From the NCBI GenBank assembly GCA_003254925.1, contig QANZ01020775.1:44861-108860 (forward strand): DNA of 64,000 nucleotides, in the 5' to 3' direction. Every line of letters starts with the position of its first letter. The first letter of the stretch is position 1. This DNA is from Chamaecrista fasciculata. Taxonomy: Eukaryota > Streptophyta > Magnoliopsida > Fabales > Fabaceae. The notes below the pieces were generated by a model that worked only from the letters and a program-made list of their open reading frames with translations, was not told where the DNA came from and did no database searches. The position numbers were made by a program, and so were the translations under genes. This document shows positions 35,536 to 47,361 of the stretch, in pieces.

Positions 35536-35636
35536 ACAACACTAGCAATGTAAATGGTCATTTATGCATCAAATAGATTGTCAGAGATAACAAAAGATGA
35601 CCAAATAACATGTCTAAAATTGGTCCGATCAGCGCT

Positions 35637-36515
35637 ATGGGTGGCGCCAACCTAGCAAGTGGTGACACCAATACATTTTATCTCAAAACTCCAAATTTCA
35701 AGGATTTGCTAAATTTACATAATTTTTCAAATGAACACGCAATTTTTGGTCCGGTGACGCCTGCGGGCGTTGGCAGCTCCATGTTGTGGCTCCAAACAAA
35801 GCGTTGTCAATTTTCACTGTTTCATTCTTGCTCCTTAGGTCTTCTTTTTCACTTAAAATGTTGAAAAACCTTTACCTACAAAGCTAATATGCATGAGATA
35901 AGGATTGATATTTACAAATGGTGATAAAACTAATAATAATATATCAGAAAAAAATTATAAAAATAAGTAAAATACTAAAAACTGACTAAAACTAGATAAA
36001 AAAAAAAACAAATAGTCAACTAAACTAGACTCAAATCTCATTAAAGCAACATAAAAGCCTCTCAAATATATCTTAAATAAAGTCTAGTTAACTTAAATGT
36101 ATAAAGTTATCAACATATAACATGTTATTAAATAAATTTAAAACTCATTAAATGATTTTTAAAGTCATCAAACCTCCTTATTTCCTAGTCTGTAACATTT
36201 CAAATTTAAATTCCATTAAAAAGATATTTTTCAAACAAACAATTTAAATAAGCAAATAATAATGATAAGTTGAAAATTAGATTTTGCAAAACAACATATC
36301 ATCATGTCTACTCATGCATTGGTGGGAGAGATAGAGGGGGTAATCGTCAATTTTTAATTACATTTTCTATTGATGATTCATGTTTATGTGCGCAAAATTT
36401 CTATTTTTCTTTATCTATTATACCCCATTATATCTCATCTTAAATTACATACTCTTGATTCGCACTCATTTAGTGAAGCTGACTAAAGATACGAAATTTT
36501 TGAAAAATCAATATT
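35637..36515. other. Unassigned AT-rich stretch
   Basis: No gene is seen. It was contiguous with 31036-32037 before the solo LTR inserted, so its first part may belong to the same LTR-like sequence. A-rich runs occur at about 35998-36010. Confidence 0.4.
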
Positions 36516-36519
36516 TATC

Positions 36520-36665
36520 GGATGAAAAACGAAGAGAGTGTTTCACCTCCACAATATAAAACTAGATTTGTTGTTAAGGATTCAATTAGGAATAAAAAAG
36601 TGTTGACTTTGATGAAATTTTCTTACCTAGTGAAAACTACAAAGTTGAATAGGAAAGAATCTAAC
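36520..36665 (+). pseudogene. Short copia reverse-transcriptase trace
   Basis: YKTRFVVKDSI in one frame followed by VDFDEIFLPSE in the next is the spacing of the copia RT block F-K-A-R-L-V-A-K-G ... D-Y-x-E-x-F-S-P. It spans only about 120 bases and carries at least one frameshift. No LTR of this element is identified. Confidence 0.5.
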
Positions 36666-36829
36666 CTTGAGTTCACGATAAGAATATCATGTTGCTGTTG
36701 TCGACGCCCGAACCTGAAAAGAAAGAAACCACAGAGGATATCCATGTGTTTCTTGTCTGATGTTCAAGTCAATGTGGAGTGCTTGATGAGTAGAAAGCTC
36801 CAGGTGTAACAAGTGTCTTACCCTTGTTA

Positions 36830-37330
36830 TGGGATACCTTTGCTATATATTCCTAAGAATCCTTAAGTCTAAGATTGTACGAGGATTGGATTGGTGAGTG
36901 ATACGCGTGTGTGCGAGAGCCCCTGGCGCGTGGGCCATCAGTCAAATTTGATGTGCCAGGCTTCAGACGGCTGATGTTTAGATTGTTGCGTTGGGCTACT
37001 ACTTGGTAGGTGAGAGCATTAAATGCCATCCCTTCCATGCCTTTGGTATGAGACCCCTTAGTCATTTCAGGCATGCTCTCTTGATGGAAGTAAACTGTAG
37101 CTTGTACAGTTTTGCCTTACCGGAGTTTCCTTGAGGATCTCTGCATTAAATGTTAGAATCACCGCGTTTAATGCTCAGGATCATTGCAATAGTTGTGGCG
37201 TGACTTGTTTCTTTGTGTTGGTGTAGTTGTGTGGGCGTGGAGTGTCTTCTGAGTTAATTTTTCTTTACTCGTGTAAAGGGCCTATATATCACCTAGCATT
37301 TTGTTAAAATGTCTTCTATTTATATTAATT
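36830..37330 (+). other. GC-richer noncoding block, possibly LTR-derived
   Basis: Base composition rises sharply relative to the flanks. The phrase GCATTAAATG recurs (about 37017 and 37142), with a variant GTTTAATGC at 37169. No protein is encoded, and no ends or TSD were found, so its identity is open. Confidence 0.35.
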
Positions 37331-38253
37331 TCTCTGCTAGATAAATATGTTAATTGTGAATATATATATATTATATATATATATATGTGTGTGTGTTAAT
37401 ATTTCGCATGCAAGAAATACTCAGCAAACTAAGAGGTCAACTATCAATTTAACATTAAAACATAGTGAATACATTAGTTAAGAATGTGTAACGTTCGAAG
37501 AAGCTATTTGCTATAGGCTAAGGTAGATCATGACTTTGATTGATAAGTGAAGTTAAATTGAATATTCTAATAACATGTAGTGTTCTTATGAAAGACTTTA
37601 ACATATATATATATATATATATATATTAATTTTATATGACTTATGATGACTACTAATCTTCTTGAAGTGTTGACCAAGGAAAGGCCAAAGGTTTCAGTAC
37701 AACCAGCAAGGTAGCAGTACACCCACAAAGGTGTTTATGTTTGTTAATTAACCAGCAAGGTCTCAGGACCACAAGAATATCATAGCACAATGAGTTTGCC
37801 ATAACCTATAGCATATATATATATATATATATATTCGATTGTAAGTGAAAAGATATACTAAAAACAAAATGCTTTTGTTAATTAATCAATATATAAGTCA
37901 TATCACTTTGATTTAACTAGGTTGTAGCTAGCCCCACCTATATATGAAATTCAATCTAGCTAAAATATCAAAATAAAGTTGATTGATCAATCTCTTAATT
38001 AATATATATGAATACATTTCAAAGAATAATTTTTTTTGAAAAAAAATGAAACTTATTAGTTATTAGGTGGTTGTCTTGTTTCAAAAGTACGATCATACTG
38101 CACGTTTTAGTGTCAGTTTGACTTTTTTTGTCAATTGAATTGTTCTAGAGAATTAATTTTAAAAGTTCTCATGGCAGTATCTTTTTTCTTTTCATTATGA
38201 TTTAATTTTAAAAGTTCTCATGGCAGATTGTATAGAGGTCTTATATATTTATA
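37331..38253. other. AT-rich intergenic stretch with TA microsatellites
   Basis: (TA)n runs lie at about 37361-37387, 37602-37625 and 37812-37834. A roughly 10-bp phrase CCAGCAAGGT recurs at 37702 and 37751. No gene is seen. Confidence 0.6.
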
Positions 38254-38506
38254 AAAGGTACCACTATTAGTCTCACTCTAAATTTCGTTAACCTCCTTCG
38301 TTAAGTATGTATAACGTGGACAGCTGACTTGGAGGAAATTTTGATCCTTTATCTTTAGGGTAAACTGCAAATTTGGTCCCTTGCCTTTATCTTTCTTCTT
38401 CTTCTTCTTCTTCTTTGTAATTTTAGTCCCCACGTCAATTGTCTACATCATACTTGACAAATAAGATAGATGAAATTTAAAGTGAGACTAATAGTGAAAC
38501 CTTTAG
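38254..38506. mobile_element. Foldback MITE-like inverted repeat
   Basis: The arms AGGTACCACTATTAGTCTCA (38256) and TGAGACTAATAGTGAAACCT (to about 38504) are inverted, with an inner pair ACGTGG / CCACGT. A 9-bp TSD was not resolved. The class is probably Mutator-type by similarity of style only. Confidence 0.5.
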
Positions 38507-39498
38507 AAAAAATATGAAACTAAATATTTAACGAAAAAAGATATTAGACCAATTTTGTCAGTTGATTCAAAAATATGAGATCCAACGTACAACAAAAAAT
38601 GATATAGGACTAGTTTTAGACTAGCAAAAAATGATATAGGATTAAATTTACACTTTGATCTTAACAATATATATTGTTAATAGAACTTTTCAGCAAATTT
38701 GGCTTTCGACTTAATTAACTAATAACTAAACATTAAGCCTTAAATAAAATCAAGAAAAATAAATATAAATATACTTATATGAAAATATATGAAGGATATT
38801 TATTAAATTTTATAGTTGAAATGATATTACAAAACGATCATATATATAGTTTAAAGGGGTACTTAGCAACTTTAAAAGGGGATATAATGCTTGGGGTCTT
38901 TACAAATATTAGAAAAGTCATTTTACAAGTTTTTATAAAGGCCATGCGCTAATCTTTTAATACATAAAAGACAAAAGAAATAAGCTAACGATGGATCACT
39001 ATGCCTTATTGCAATTTTTATAGAGAGCCCACAATGGGCTCCATGATCCTTTCTTTTACAAGACCAACCTAAAGTTGAGAAATTTTATGATTTGTTTGGA
39101 TAATTGAAAAGTGAGAAAGAAGAGAAGATTAACCCCACATACTCTTTATTTTTTTTTTTTTCTAGGTTTGGGAAGAATCTCTTTTTTAAAAAATATTCTA
39201 ATTTAAAGTATTTAGAATTTAGGAAGAATGAGGCGAATGAAAAAATAAAACTTAACCTCTCATTTTATGATCCTTTCCAATTTCCAACCTTCCAAACAAA
39301 GGGGAGTGGGAGAGATCCTAATCTCTCCTTCCTTTTTATTCTCTTCCTTAATCTCTAATACAAACAAATTTTAGTTTTCAAAGCTTTTGGTGTTTCAATA
39401 ATCTTCCTTGAAAATAAAATAAATACTAAAAGCTTATTTTGGTTCCTCACATATTAGTATTTCTTTTTCCAATTTGGTCCCTTATAAATTTTTCTTCT
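38507..39498. other. AT-rich intergenic stretch
   Basis: No gene or complete element is seen. 'gatataggac' and 'gatattagacc' phrases near 38535-38650 resemble eroded terminal sequence of the foldback elements nearby. Confidence 0.5.
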
Positions 39499-39840
39499 CA
39501 ATTTAGTTTCTCACAATTTTATATGTTATCAATGTTAGTCCCTCGATCTAATATTTAACTAAATTAATGACATCATCTTTAATGGAAGGCATATCATTAA
39601 TTAGTTGATGGCACAATAAAATAAAATTGAAAAAATTATAGAATTTTATGAAAAATCTTAAAAATTATTGGAACTCATGATGACAATTTTTAGTAACACA
39701 AATATACTTATGTGACAGTTAACATACCGTGTTATTACTTCTTAAATTAACATTGTTACATTACAATTAAGTTAAATTAAAAATTTAGATAGAGGGACTA
39801 ATATTGACAACAAAATAAATTGTGATGCAAACTAAGTAGA
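39499..39840. mobile_element. Foldback MITE-like inverted repeat
   Basis: The arms 39499-39551 (CACAATTTTATATG...TTAGTCCCTC) and 39786-39840 (GAGGGACTAATATTGACAAC...) are inverted copies around a 230-bp spacer. Outer arms may extend to about 39440 and 39870. No coding region is seen, and the TSD is unresolved. Confidence 0.5.
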
Positions 39841-41195
39841 GGAATCTAAGAGGACTATTATAAAGTCCTTTTCACTAGGAGGTGATTCTCCCTAGGTTAA
39901 AGAATTTTATTTGGATTGTTACATTTATTTGAATGAACACCAAAATCTATTTCTAATAGAATAGAAATATAACTGTCTTTTCTGTATACTCTTCCCGGTT
40001 CCGTTGCTAACTCGGGCTTTACGCAATCGATCGGATCATATCGGATCATATAGATATCCCTTCAACTAGATACCCCTTCAACACAACATATGTCATCAAA
40101 AGGATCATTAATGACAGAGTAGTATAATCTTGATCTCGAATTCAAATATGAGCGGATATTAAAATTAATTTTTATTCTCAAACTTTATTAATAGTCAAAT
40201 ACCCTTATTATCTGAACTAATCTCAAGGATTTTTTTATTATAAAAAAAAACTCAAGGAAATTTTGAATTTATCATTTTTTAAAAACTATATCTATGAAAG
40301 TATCTATTAATTATAAATAAAATATTTTAACCATCTATGACCAAAACATATGCACGAGAATGGGATTAATTAATTTTGTAATGGAAAAAAAAAACAAGAC
40401 CTATAAAAACCTATTTAGTTATGTATAATTCTCCAATTTTCTTTTCTGAAGAACTTTGCCAAAGAAATTTTGTGTGGTAGTTCCAGAAATTATGGGTTTT
40501 GAATTCGATATCTTTCAGATGATGATAAGTCAAAGCGATTAATATATATTTTGCCACTTGGGTTTGATTAGAGGTGTAGTCATTGTGAAAGGGACACCTA
40601 TATATACAACTAATTACTTTGGCTTCTAAAAATATATTAAAGCTATTGTCATGTTTATCTTTTTATGAACTATCAATATTTTAAAGATGATGCTTCTTGT
40701 ATGTAGTATAAAATATTAGAAAAAATTGAACAAAAGAAGATTGATCATAAGCACGCGCATGCCTTTTAATTTGACAAAAATATTATATATCTATATATAT
40801 AAATATGCAACAAATCGGACAAGATTAGAAGTAATCAGATACCCTTCTAGAGTCATTAAGGAATAAATGATACCAATAATTATCCCCTAAAGTAAAATGT
40901 AATTAAATTATGCTCGCTGCTTTTTAATTTCTAGTTTAAAGGTTATACATTTTTCTTGAACAATTTACACATTTTCACTTCTACTAATACTTGAGATTTT
41001 AATAAATAAATTTTTTTATAAATTATTTTATGGCAATAAAATTAATTTTTAAATAATGTATGTCCCTTTCAAAAAAAAATGGAATAACTCAATTATTTTT
41101 GTTGTCTTATCCGGTCTAAGAAAATTATTTTCATTGACAGAAATAGTTTCTAAAAAAAATATTAAGTATAAACTGATCAATCTAAAAAAATAGAG
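39841..41195. other. AT-rich intergenic stretch
   Basis: No gene is seen. A short tandem GGATCATATC is at about 40033-40050. Otherwise it is featureless. Confidence 0.5.
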
Positions 41196-41510
41196 AAAAA
41201 TATTATTTGATCCTTGAATTTACACCGAGTTAGTTCCTGAATAATCAAAATACGTGATTTGGTCTGTAAAATATTTTAGTCAATGATTTAGTTATTGAAT
41301 TTGAACTGATTTTGTATTTTTAATCTCTAAATTTGTATTAATTTAGTGCTTTTTGTTCTCTAAAATTATATTTTTTGGTCCCTTGATTTGACTCAGGGAT
41401 CAAATCATTGGCGATTACAATAATTCAAAGACTGAGTCATATATTTTGATTATTTAGAGATTGATTCGTTGACTTGGTAAAAATTCAGGGACCAAATAGT
41501 AAATTTTCTG
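41196..41510. mobile_element. Foldback MITE-like inverted repeat
   Basis: GAAAAATATTATTTGATCC at the left pairs with GGGACCAAATAGTAAATTTTC at the right, with further pairing inward (AATAATCAAAATA / TATTTTGATTATT). The size (about 315 bases) and style fit a MULE-derived MITE, but the TSD is not clear. Confidence 0.6.
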
Positions 41511-41527
41511 TAAAAAATTAATTGCTG

Positions 41528-42360
41528 AAAGGGTCATTTTGGTCCTAAATGTATGTCCTGATGTTCATTTTGGTCCTGTATATTTCAAACGATTCATATT
41601 GGTCCTAAATGTTGGAAATCGTAACTATCTCATTTTTGTCCAAAACTAGTGAATGTAGTAATATTTATCTCGTTTCAAGTGTGAATATGACGAGTCCAAA
41701 GCTACTATACATGTCACTTTTGAAGAGTACATTCTCTATCTAATTGGAGCCGTTAACAAACGAGGTCAAATCGGGTCCTGAAAGTAGGCCGCTCATTTCA
41801 CAATTAAACAAGCAAAGTTGGTCATATCTCTTTTGTTTCAATTTTGAATGAAACTAATTCTGAGTTACGAGTTACTGTTAACAAGTCAATTTTCTACCCA
41901 GTTGAGACTGTCAGTAGATGAGATCAAATCAAGTTTCAAACTGGACTTGTGTAAAAAGTAAATATATATATATATATATATGAAAATTTGGTTCCAAACA
42001 CACTTTCGAGACCAGTTTGACCTTATTTGCTAATGATCCTAACTTGATAAAAAAAGACTCGTTAAGAGTAACTCGTTGGTTTGAACTCATTGCATTCGAA
42101 CTTAAAATGAAAGACATATGACCAATTCTACTTGTTTGGCCATAAAAAGGGTGTCTTACTTTCGAGACCTGATCTGATCTCGTTTGTTTTTTGACTTCAA
42201 TTGGACATAGAAAATACTCTTTGAAAGCAACTCGTCACATTCAATAGTTTGAAACAAAAATGAAATATTTTGCTGACATTTAGGACCAATATAAATCTTT
42301 TGAAATATAAAGGACCAAAACAAACATAAAGACATATATTTAGGACAAAAATGACCTTTT
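41528..42360. mobile_element. Large foldback element (long inverted repeat)
   Basis: The outer arms AAAGGGTCATTTTGGTCC (41528) and GGACAAAAATGACCTTTT (42360) are inverted. Pairing continues inward for hundreds of bases, for example ATTCATATTGGTCCTAAATG at 41590 with CATTTAGGACCAATATAAAT at 42277. (TA)n at 41961-41980 lies near the centre. No 9-bp TSD was identified. Confidence 0.65.
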
Positions 42361-43933
42361 AACCAAAAATAATATAACTTACCACTTAAACATTCAATTA
42401 TATAATACTAAATTATAAAAATACTTTTTTTGGTTAACTTTTTATTTAAAAGCTTGAAAACAAACATTCAAAATTGTAGCTAAAGTTTTATTTCAATGTG
42501 GAATTGTAGATAGATATTATTGTGGTCCTAGCGTGCCATGATGAATTCCATGGGACCACACACACACACATACACATATGTGCTGCTTGGGGCAGATGTG
42601 ATATTCACTTTATAATACAAAAGAAAAGGCAGTGTCTCTGTCATTAACTTTAGCTATTATAATTAATTAGTCACAAAGTAATCTTTTAAGAGGTCACAGT
42701 ATCATGGTTTTTGTCAAGCAATGGCGTGTATTTTCAAAGCTTTAATCAATGGAATGTGATGATTTTTGGGAGTTAGGGCATCAATAAAACTAATCAAGAC
42801 TTTTGGATCTCTTAAACAGGTTATTAGATCTAATAAACGAGGATTATGTTAGATGAAGTACGTCATCTTAGTTGAAAATGACGTTAATAATTCAAAGATT
42901 TTATAATGATGACATTTGATGCTAATTAATTCAATGAAAAAAGCAGGAGATTAACGACTTAATCCAACTTTACAATCATTAATTTGTAAATATGTCTAAT
43001 GTCTCCAAGAAACCCTTTTTTTTTCTCTCGGGAAAAAAACAGATTCATTTGATTAGACGTTTAGACAACAAAAACAAAAAAAGAATTTTATTAAGCCCAT
43101 TTTGTCAAGTGGTGCTAGTAAATGTTACCTTGTAGTTGTATAGCTGTGTTCGAGCCATTTTTTTTTTCTGCATAATTAATTTGGTTAAAAAATTAAAACT
43201 CCGAAACTTTAATTATGTAATGAATTGTGAAAATGACGAAAAAAAGCTTCAATTTTTTCGTACTTTGTAAAATCTCTTTTGTTTAGATCTTTATTTTAAA
43301 AAAAATAATATTTTAAATTTACTAGTTAATATTAAATAAAACAATATCTAACTGCTCTAACTCCTTATCAAGTTTAACAACAATTAATTTGTTTTTTATA
43401 AAAAAATGATTCTTTGATAAAAAAAAAGTAAAAATCAAAACGTCTTCTTTGTCATTTTTCATAGCTTTATTATTTCTTTTTTTATTTTTTACATAGTGTA
43501 TTTAAGTTATGAAAATTTTATATATTTTAACCTTACATTTCTTTAATTTACACAAGTTACGTGTAACAAATTTATGAAGAGATGTTATTTAATTATATGT
43601 TGCTTTTATATATAGTGAAATTTCATGAAGAATACAAGATGAAGAAATTCATTACACTTAATTATTTGTTTGGATTGAGGTAATAGAAATTAAAGAAAAG
43701 AGATTAAAAAGAAGTTGGTTTAAATTCTCTTTCTTTCATTTAAATTTAATTATTTTCTTTAAAATACATATATATTAAAATAGAAAGTAAAATAAAAAAT
43801 ATTAATCAATTTCTTAAAAGCTAAAACTTATCCTAAGAATTACAATAAATTAATTGTGAGAATTCTCATATTAAACGACTGTATAACTAGTTATTACAAT
43901 ATTCTAGACATCTTGTGGTAATTTGAAAACGAG
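42361..43933. other. AT-rich intergenic stretch
   Basis: No gene is recognised. (AC)n is at about 42558-42570. The rest is A/T homopolymer-rich. Confidence 0.5.
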
Positions 43934-43941
43934 CCAATGGA

Positions 43942-44113
43942 TAAGGGTATGCAAAACCGGATCCAAGCTGATCGAACCCGTTTAAAAGTGTTGTCGGGTT
44001 ATTATAACAAGTTCATTCGGATTGGGAAATCATATAAAACCTGGTTTGATCCAATTAGGCGAGTTGATTCGATCCGGCCCAACTCTCTTGAACCTGCTTG
44101 ATGCTCACTCTTA
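43942..44113. mobile_element. Short hAT MITE
   Basis: The termini TAAGGGTATGC (43942) and GCTCACTCTTA (to 44113) are inverted. The flanking 8-bp TSD is CCAATGGA / CCAATGGG with one mismatch. The 172-bp interior is a GGATC / CGGGTT-rich palindromic sequence typical of small hAT derivatives. Confidence 0.75.
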
Positions 44114-44279
44114 CCAATGGGGTAACATCCATGGGCTAAAAGTGAGTCATGAAGTGGCTAATTTTCAAAACATTTTTTATAAGGTAACTTAATTATGCCA
44201 AAGACCTCTTATTATATCAAAATAAACATAAAAGAGAAACAATCAAATGATTATTGGTTATAAAATGATAATTATGATA

Positions 44280-44746
44280 ATTATGATCATATGTGAGGAC
44301 AATAGGCCAAGATACGCTTATGGAAGAGTCTGATTAGGTTATGAGATGATCCATTGGAAGGATCTCAAAGAGAGGGACAAAGAGACACAAGAATGGGCCT
44401 CACGTGCGACCTAGAGGGTTGCATGTCGGTATCTTCACAAAACTAAGATGTAACATAGACTGTGCATCGTGGCTTGGTGCCGTAGAACAATGGTTGTGGC
44501 TCAGTTGCGATTTTCTAAGTCTTTCGTTGGATAAATTTACTTTCTAAGCTCCCTTCTTTTATAAATAGGATTGCTTCCCCACTATTTTGCTTTGCTTATG
44601 AGATTATTCTTAGGGGAACTCCTTAAGAACTCCTCTTAGTCCTTTTTCTTCTGTGTTCAGTTGTGGAAAGCATACTTATCTCTCATAGATAAATATCACA
44701 CCGCATGGTAGATCAAGCAGAGTCCTCAGCAGAGTATCCAGATTAA
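44280..44746 (+). promoter_or_regulatory. Promoter-like noncoding block (possible LTR fragment)
   Basis: TATAAATAG at 44560-44568 follows GC-richer sequence. Pyrimidine-rich, LTR-like sequence (TTATGAGATTATTCTT...) lies downstream, with no coding region after it. It is best explained as a fragment of an unidentified LTR. Confidence 0.35.
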
Positions 44747-44748
44747 TA

Positions 44749-45022
44749 CTCCCTCTGGTTCTATATATCTGATGTTTAAGGTAAATACACACAGACCAAG
44801 GAAATGATTAGCTCATCTATAATGAAGAGAAAATTGAGATAAAAAGACTAAAATATCTTTATTAAATTACTTGGGAAATGTTTATTCATTTATGACTCTA
44901 TTATATTTAATAGGGATAAAATGGTAAAAGAATAATTAATGTTCCCTTGAATTTGTAAAACATCAGATATTTTGGAATACAAAAGACTCTCCAAGAAAGC
45001 AGATATTTAGAACCGGATGGAG
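44749..45022. mobile_element. Stowaway (Tc1/mariner-type) MITE
   Basis: The TIRs CTCCCTCTGGTTC and GAACCGGATGGAG are the Stowaway consensus. TA dinucleotides flank both sides (44747-44748 and 45023-45024). It is 274 bases long and noncoding. Confidence 0.9.
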
Positions 45023-45716
45023 TATTTTCTAGGCAAAAGACCCTCTGGTGCCCCTAATGTTTGGGGTCAGTTTCAGTTATGCCCCTAACGTTTGTTTTGT
45101 GTCAGTTATGTCCCCAATGTGAAACGTTGGTGTCAATTATACCCTAGAGTTTGACTACGTTAATTATGTGGACGAAAAATGCTTACGTGTCAATTTTTTG
45201 CCTAAGTGTCAATTTTTTTTTTCTGAATTGAACACGTGGCACATGACTGGATAAATAAAACATGGCCAAAGTCCTATTTTGGTCCCTCAGTTATTTTTCG
45301 TTCCATATGGGTCCCTCAGTTTTCAAAAACTTGGCACAGTTGGTCCCTCAAAAGTTTTAGGTTTTTACATTGAAGTCATTTTCCTTATATAATAGGATCA
45401 AAACGTAAGAACAAAAAATAAATTAAGATTATAATTGAATTCAAACAAAAACAACCTCTCTCTCTCTCTCGTTCTTTTTTCTTTCTTTCTTTGAATCACT
45501 TTGCCCCAAATTAATAGCGAGTAGACAGTACGAGGGCGAGAAAAGAGGCGATCCAGGGAAAACTGAGCATGTTTGTTAATGGATGAATTTCTGGATTATT
45601 ATTGATTGAGAAAAAAAACCATTTCCAGAATTAGGGTTTGGAGGGTGGATTTGCTTGATGAATTTCTGGGTTTTGATTGGTTGAGAAAAATCAATTACAG
45701 GATTAAGGTTTAAAGG

Positions 45717-45903
45717 ATGGAAACATGGAGATCTCTAATCAAACATGTTGCCTCCATCTCCTTTGTCGTGCTATCCTCCATCCACTGTCGTCTCACCAAA
45801 TTCTTCAACAAATTAACACGCATCGGCGGAACCCCCAATCATCGCAAAGGCTACTCCATCCTATTGAAGAAACGGCTTCTCGAAAATGACGATCGTGAAG
45901 AAG
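45717..45903 (+). pseudogene. Captured gene fragment, interrupted by a solo LTR
   Basis: An open frame begins METWRSLIKHVASISFVV and has a basic middle (NHRKGYSILLKKRL) and an acidic end (LENDDREE) at 45902. A solo LTR inserted at 45904. After the right TSD the same frame stays open (ESHQNDVTRNR...FFPNPLPLPPL) from 47365 to the inner TIR at about 47470. The unoccupied locus therefore had one frame of about 100 codons. I do not recognise the family; a hydrophobic N-terminus and a proline-rich end are all that can be said. Being inside MULE TIRs, it is most likely a captured first exon of a host gene. Confidence 0.55.
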
Positions 45904-47361
45904 TGATCAGCCCAAAAGTGAACAAGTTATTTGGCCTTCTTTTAATGTGTTTATAATAGTAATATATTATAATTAGACTAATTAATATGCTAAGGACAGC
46001 ACCAAGGTGTGGTGAGATAAAGTGGATAAAATAGGTTAATTAGTGCTTATTTATTGTACCTTATAAATAGGTGCTACTTAATGGTTTATTCAGTGTTTCA
46101 GATATCCAAACAGGGTCAAACCAAGTGGGAAATATCAGAACAATCTAGAAGATCGCGTCTAGCACAAGATATTTTTGCGTCGTTGGGTGAGCCGCCGGCG
46201 CAAGCCAGGTAATTCCCGCGGCGCACGTATCTGATAGAAATATGACGTCAGCAAGTAAGCTTCAGCGCAATTTGATGTTGCGCCGTCTTTTGAGCTAAAG
46301 AACCAAAAGGGAAATCTCGCGGCGCAGAATAATCTGAAGCAGTAGAGTATATTTTGGACGGCTATGATTCAAGATACGAAGATATAATTAAAATACTGCA
46401 GATATTTCGGTGCGCCTTCGTATTGGGCCGCCGGCGCAGATCAACGGTCTAAGCGCAAAATATCTTCCTTGACTTGCTGACCAAGCACACTACTCAGTAC
46501 TATAAATAGAAGTCGTCATTTCACGCTCAAAGCACTGAGATCGCACCAATTCGATCAGTTTAGCTCCAATTCTCTCTTTAGTTAGAATAGTTCTCTGCAT
46601 AGAGCATGAGTAACTAAATAGGTAGATACTTGAGGAATGCTTCAAGGATGTGACTTGAGTTCACTATAATTCGTTGTTGAGTCCAGATGTTGATGTTGCA
46701 TTTATGAAGTATGATCAACTCCTTCAAAGATAATTGTTGAAGTTGTTTATATATATATATATATATGATTCGTAGATCAATGCTTTATTAGGGAATGAGA
46801 TCTTGGCATTTCTGGAGTTTGTCTCTCTCTTGATTAATGAAGTTGCTCTTTAGGGTTTGCTAAAGAGTGTTCTATATATCTTATAAGCATAATTAGGATT
46901 GTTATAGATATATATGTTTTTTTATTGTTTCGATGTGGCAATATATAGATTGCCCCAAAGATCTTTGGCAAATCACTCATAATCCAGTTTGGTTGAATTA
47001 TCTATCCTAATCTTGTGTTCTCACCCTTGTTTGATTGATTGTGTTTATTGTTTAAATAAATAGTCTAACTTCGTTAAGTAAATGCATATCAATTATCTAT
47101 TCTCTATGATGAACAAACTATGATAGTCTATCTCTAGGGTTTCTCAAGTATTGTTTTGACTCTTATTAAATCGTGACAACCCTCAATTATAGAAGTTACA
47201 ATCTTCGTCACAATTCTCTTAGCCTCATCACATTGAGTTCCGCGAGAGATCCGACCTTGGGTTAGCATCTATACTATATTTTAATAAATATAGTTATACT
47301 TGCAAGGCTCGAGTATAATTAAATTTGATCCGTTTGACACCTTACGACGGGTGTCCGGTCA
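45904..47361 (+). mobile_element. Solo LTR, 1.45-kb family, copy 5
   Basis: It runs from TGATCAGCCCAAAAGTG to GTGTCCGGTCA and is flanked by a perfect TSD AGAAG (45899-45903 and 47362-47366). It has TGACGTCA at 46243-46250, GGGCCGCCGGCGC near 46426-46438 and TATAAATAG at 46501-46509. The hairpin GACACC...GGTGTC is at 47336-47355. (TA)n is at about 46749-46766. Confidence 0.95.

Larger units (their letters stand above)
32038..35631 (-). mobile_element. Solo LTR, 1.45-kb family, copy 4, reverse and doubly disrupted
   Basis: The plus strand opens with TGACGGAGCACCCGTTGTAAGG, matching the reversed 3' end of the family, and closes with TTGGTCCGATCA, matching the reversed 5' end. The interior keeps CTCTCGCGGAACTT (33672), AATGAACGATGAGCTC (34272) and a TATA region near 34433. 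Removing the MULE (32133-33617 plus one TSD) and the hAT element (34917-35535 plus one TSD) leaves about 1.47 kb, the family length. The 5-bp TSD is imperfect (GCGTC / GCGCT). It is the most diverged copy, and TGACGTCA has become TGACGTTA at about 34648. Confidence 0.85.
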
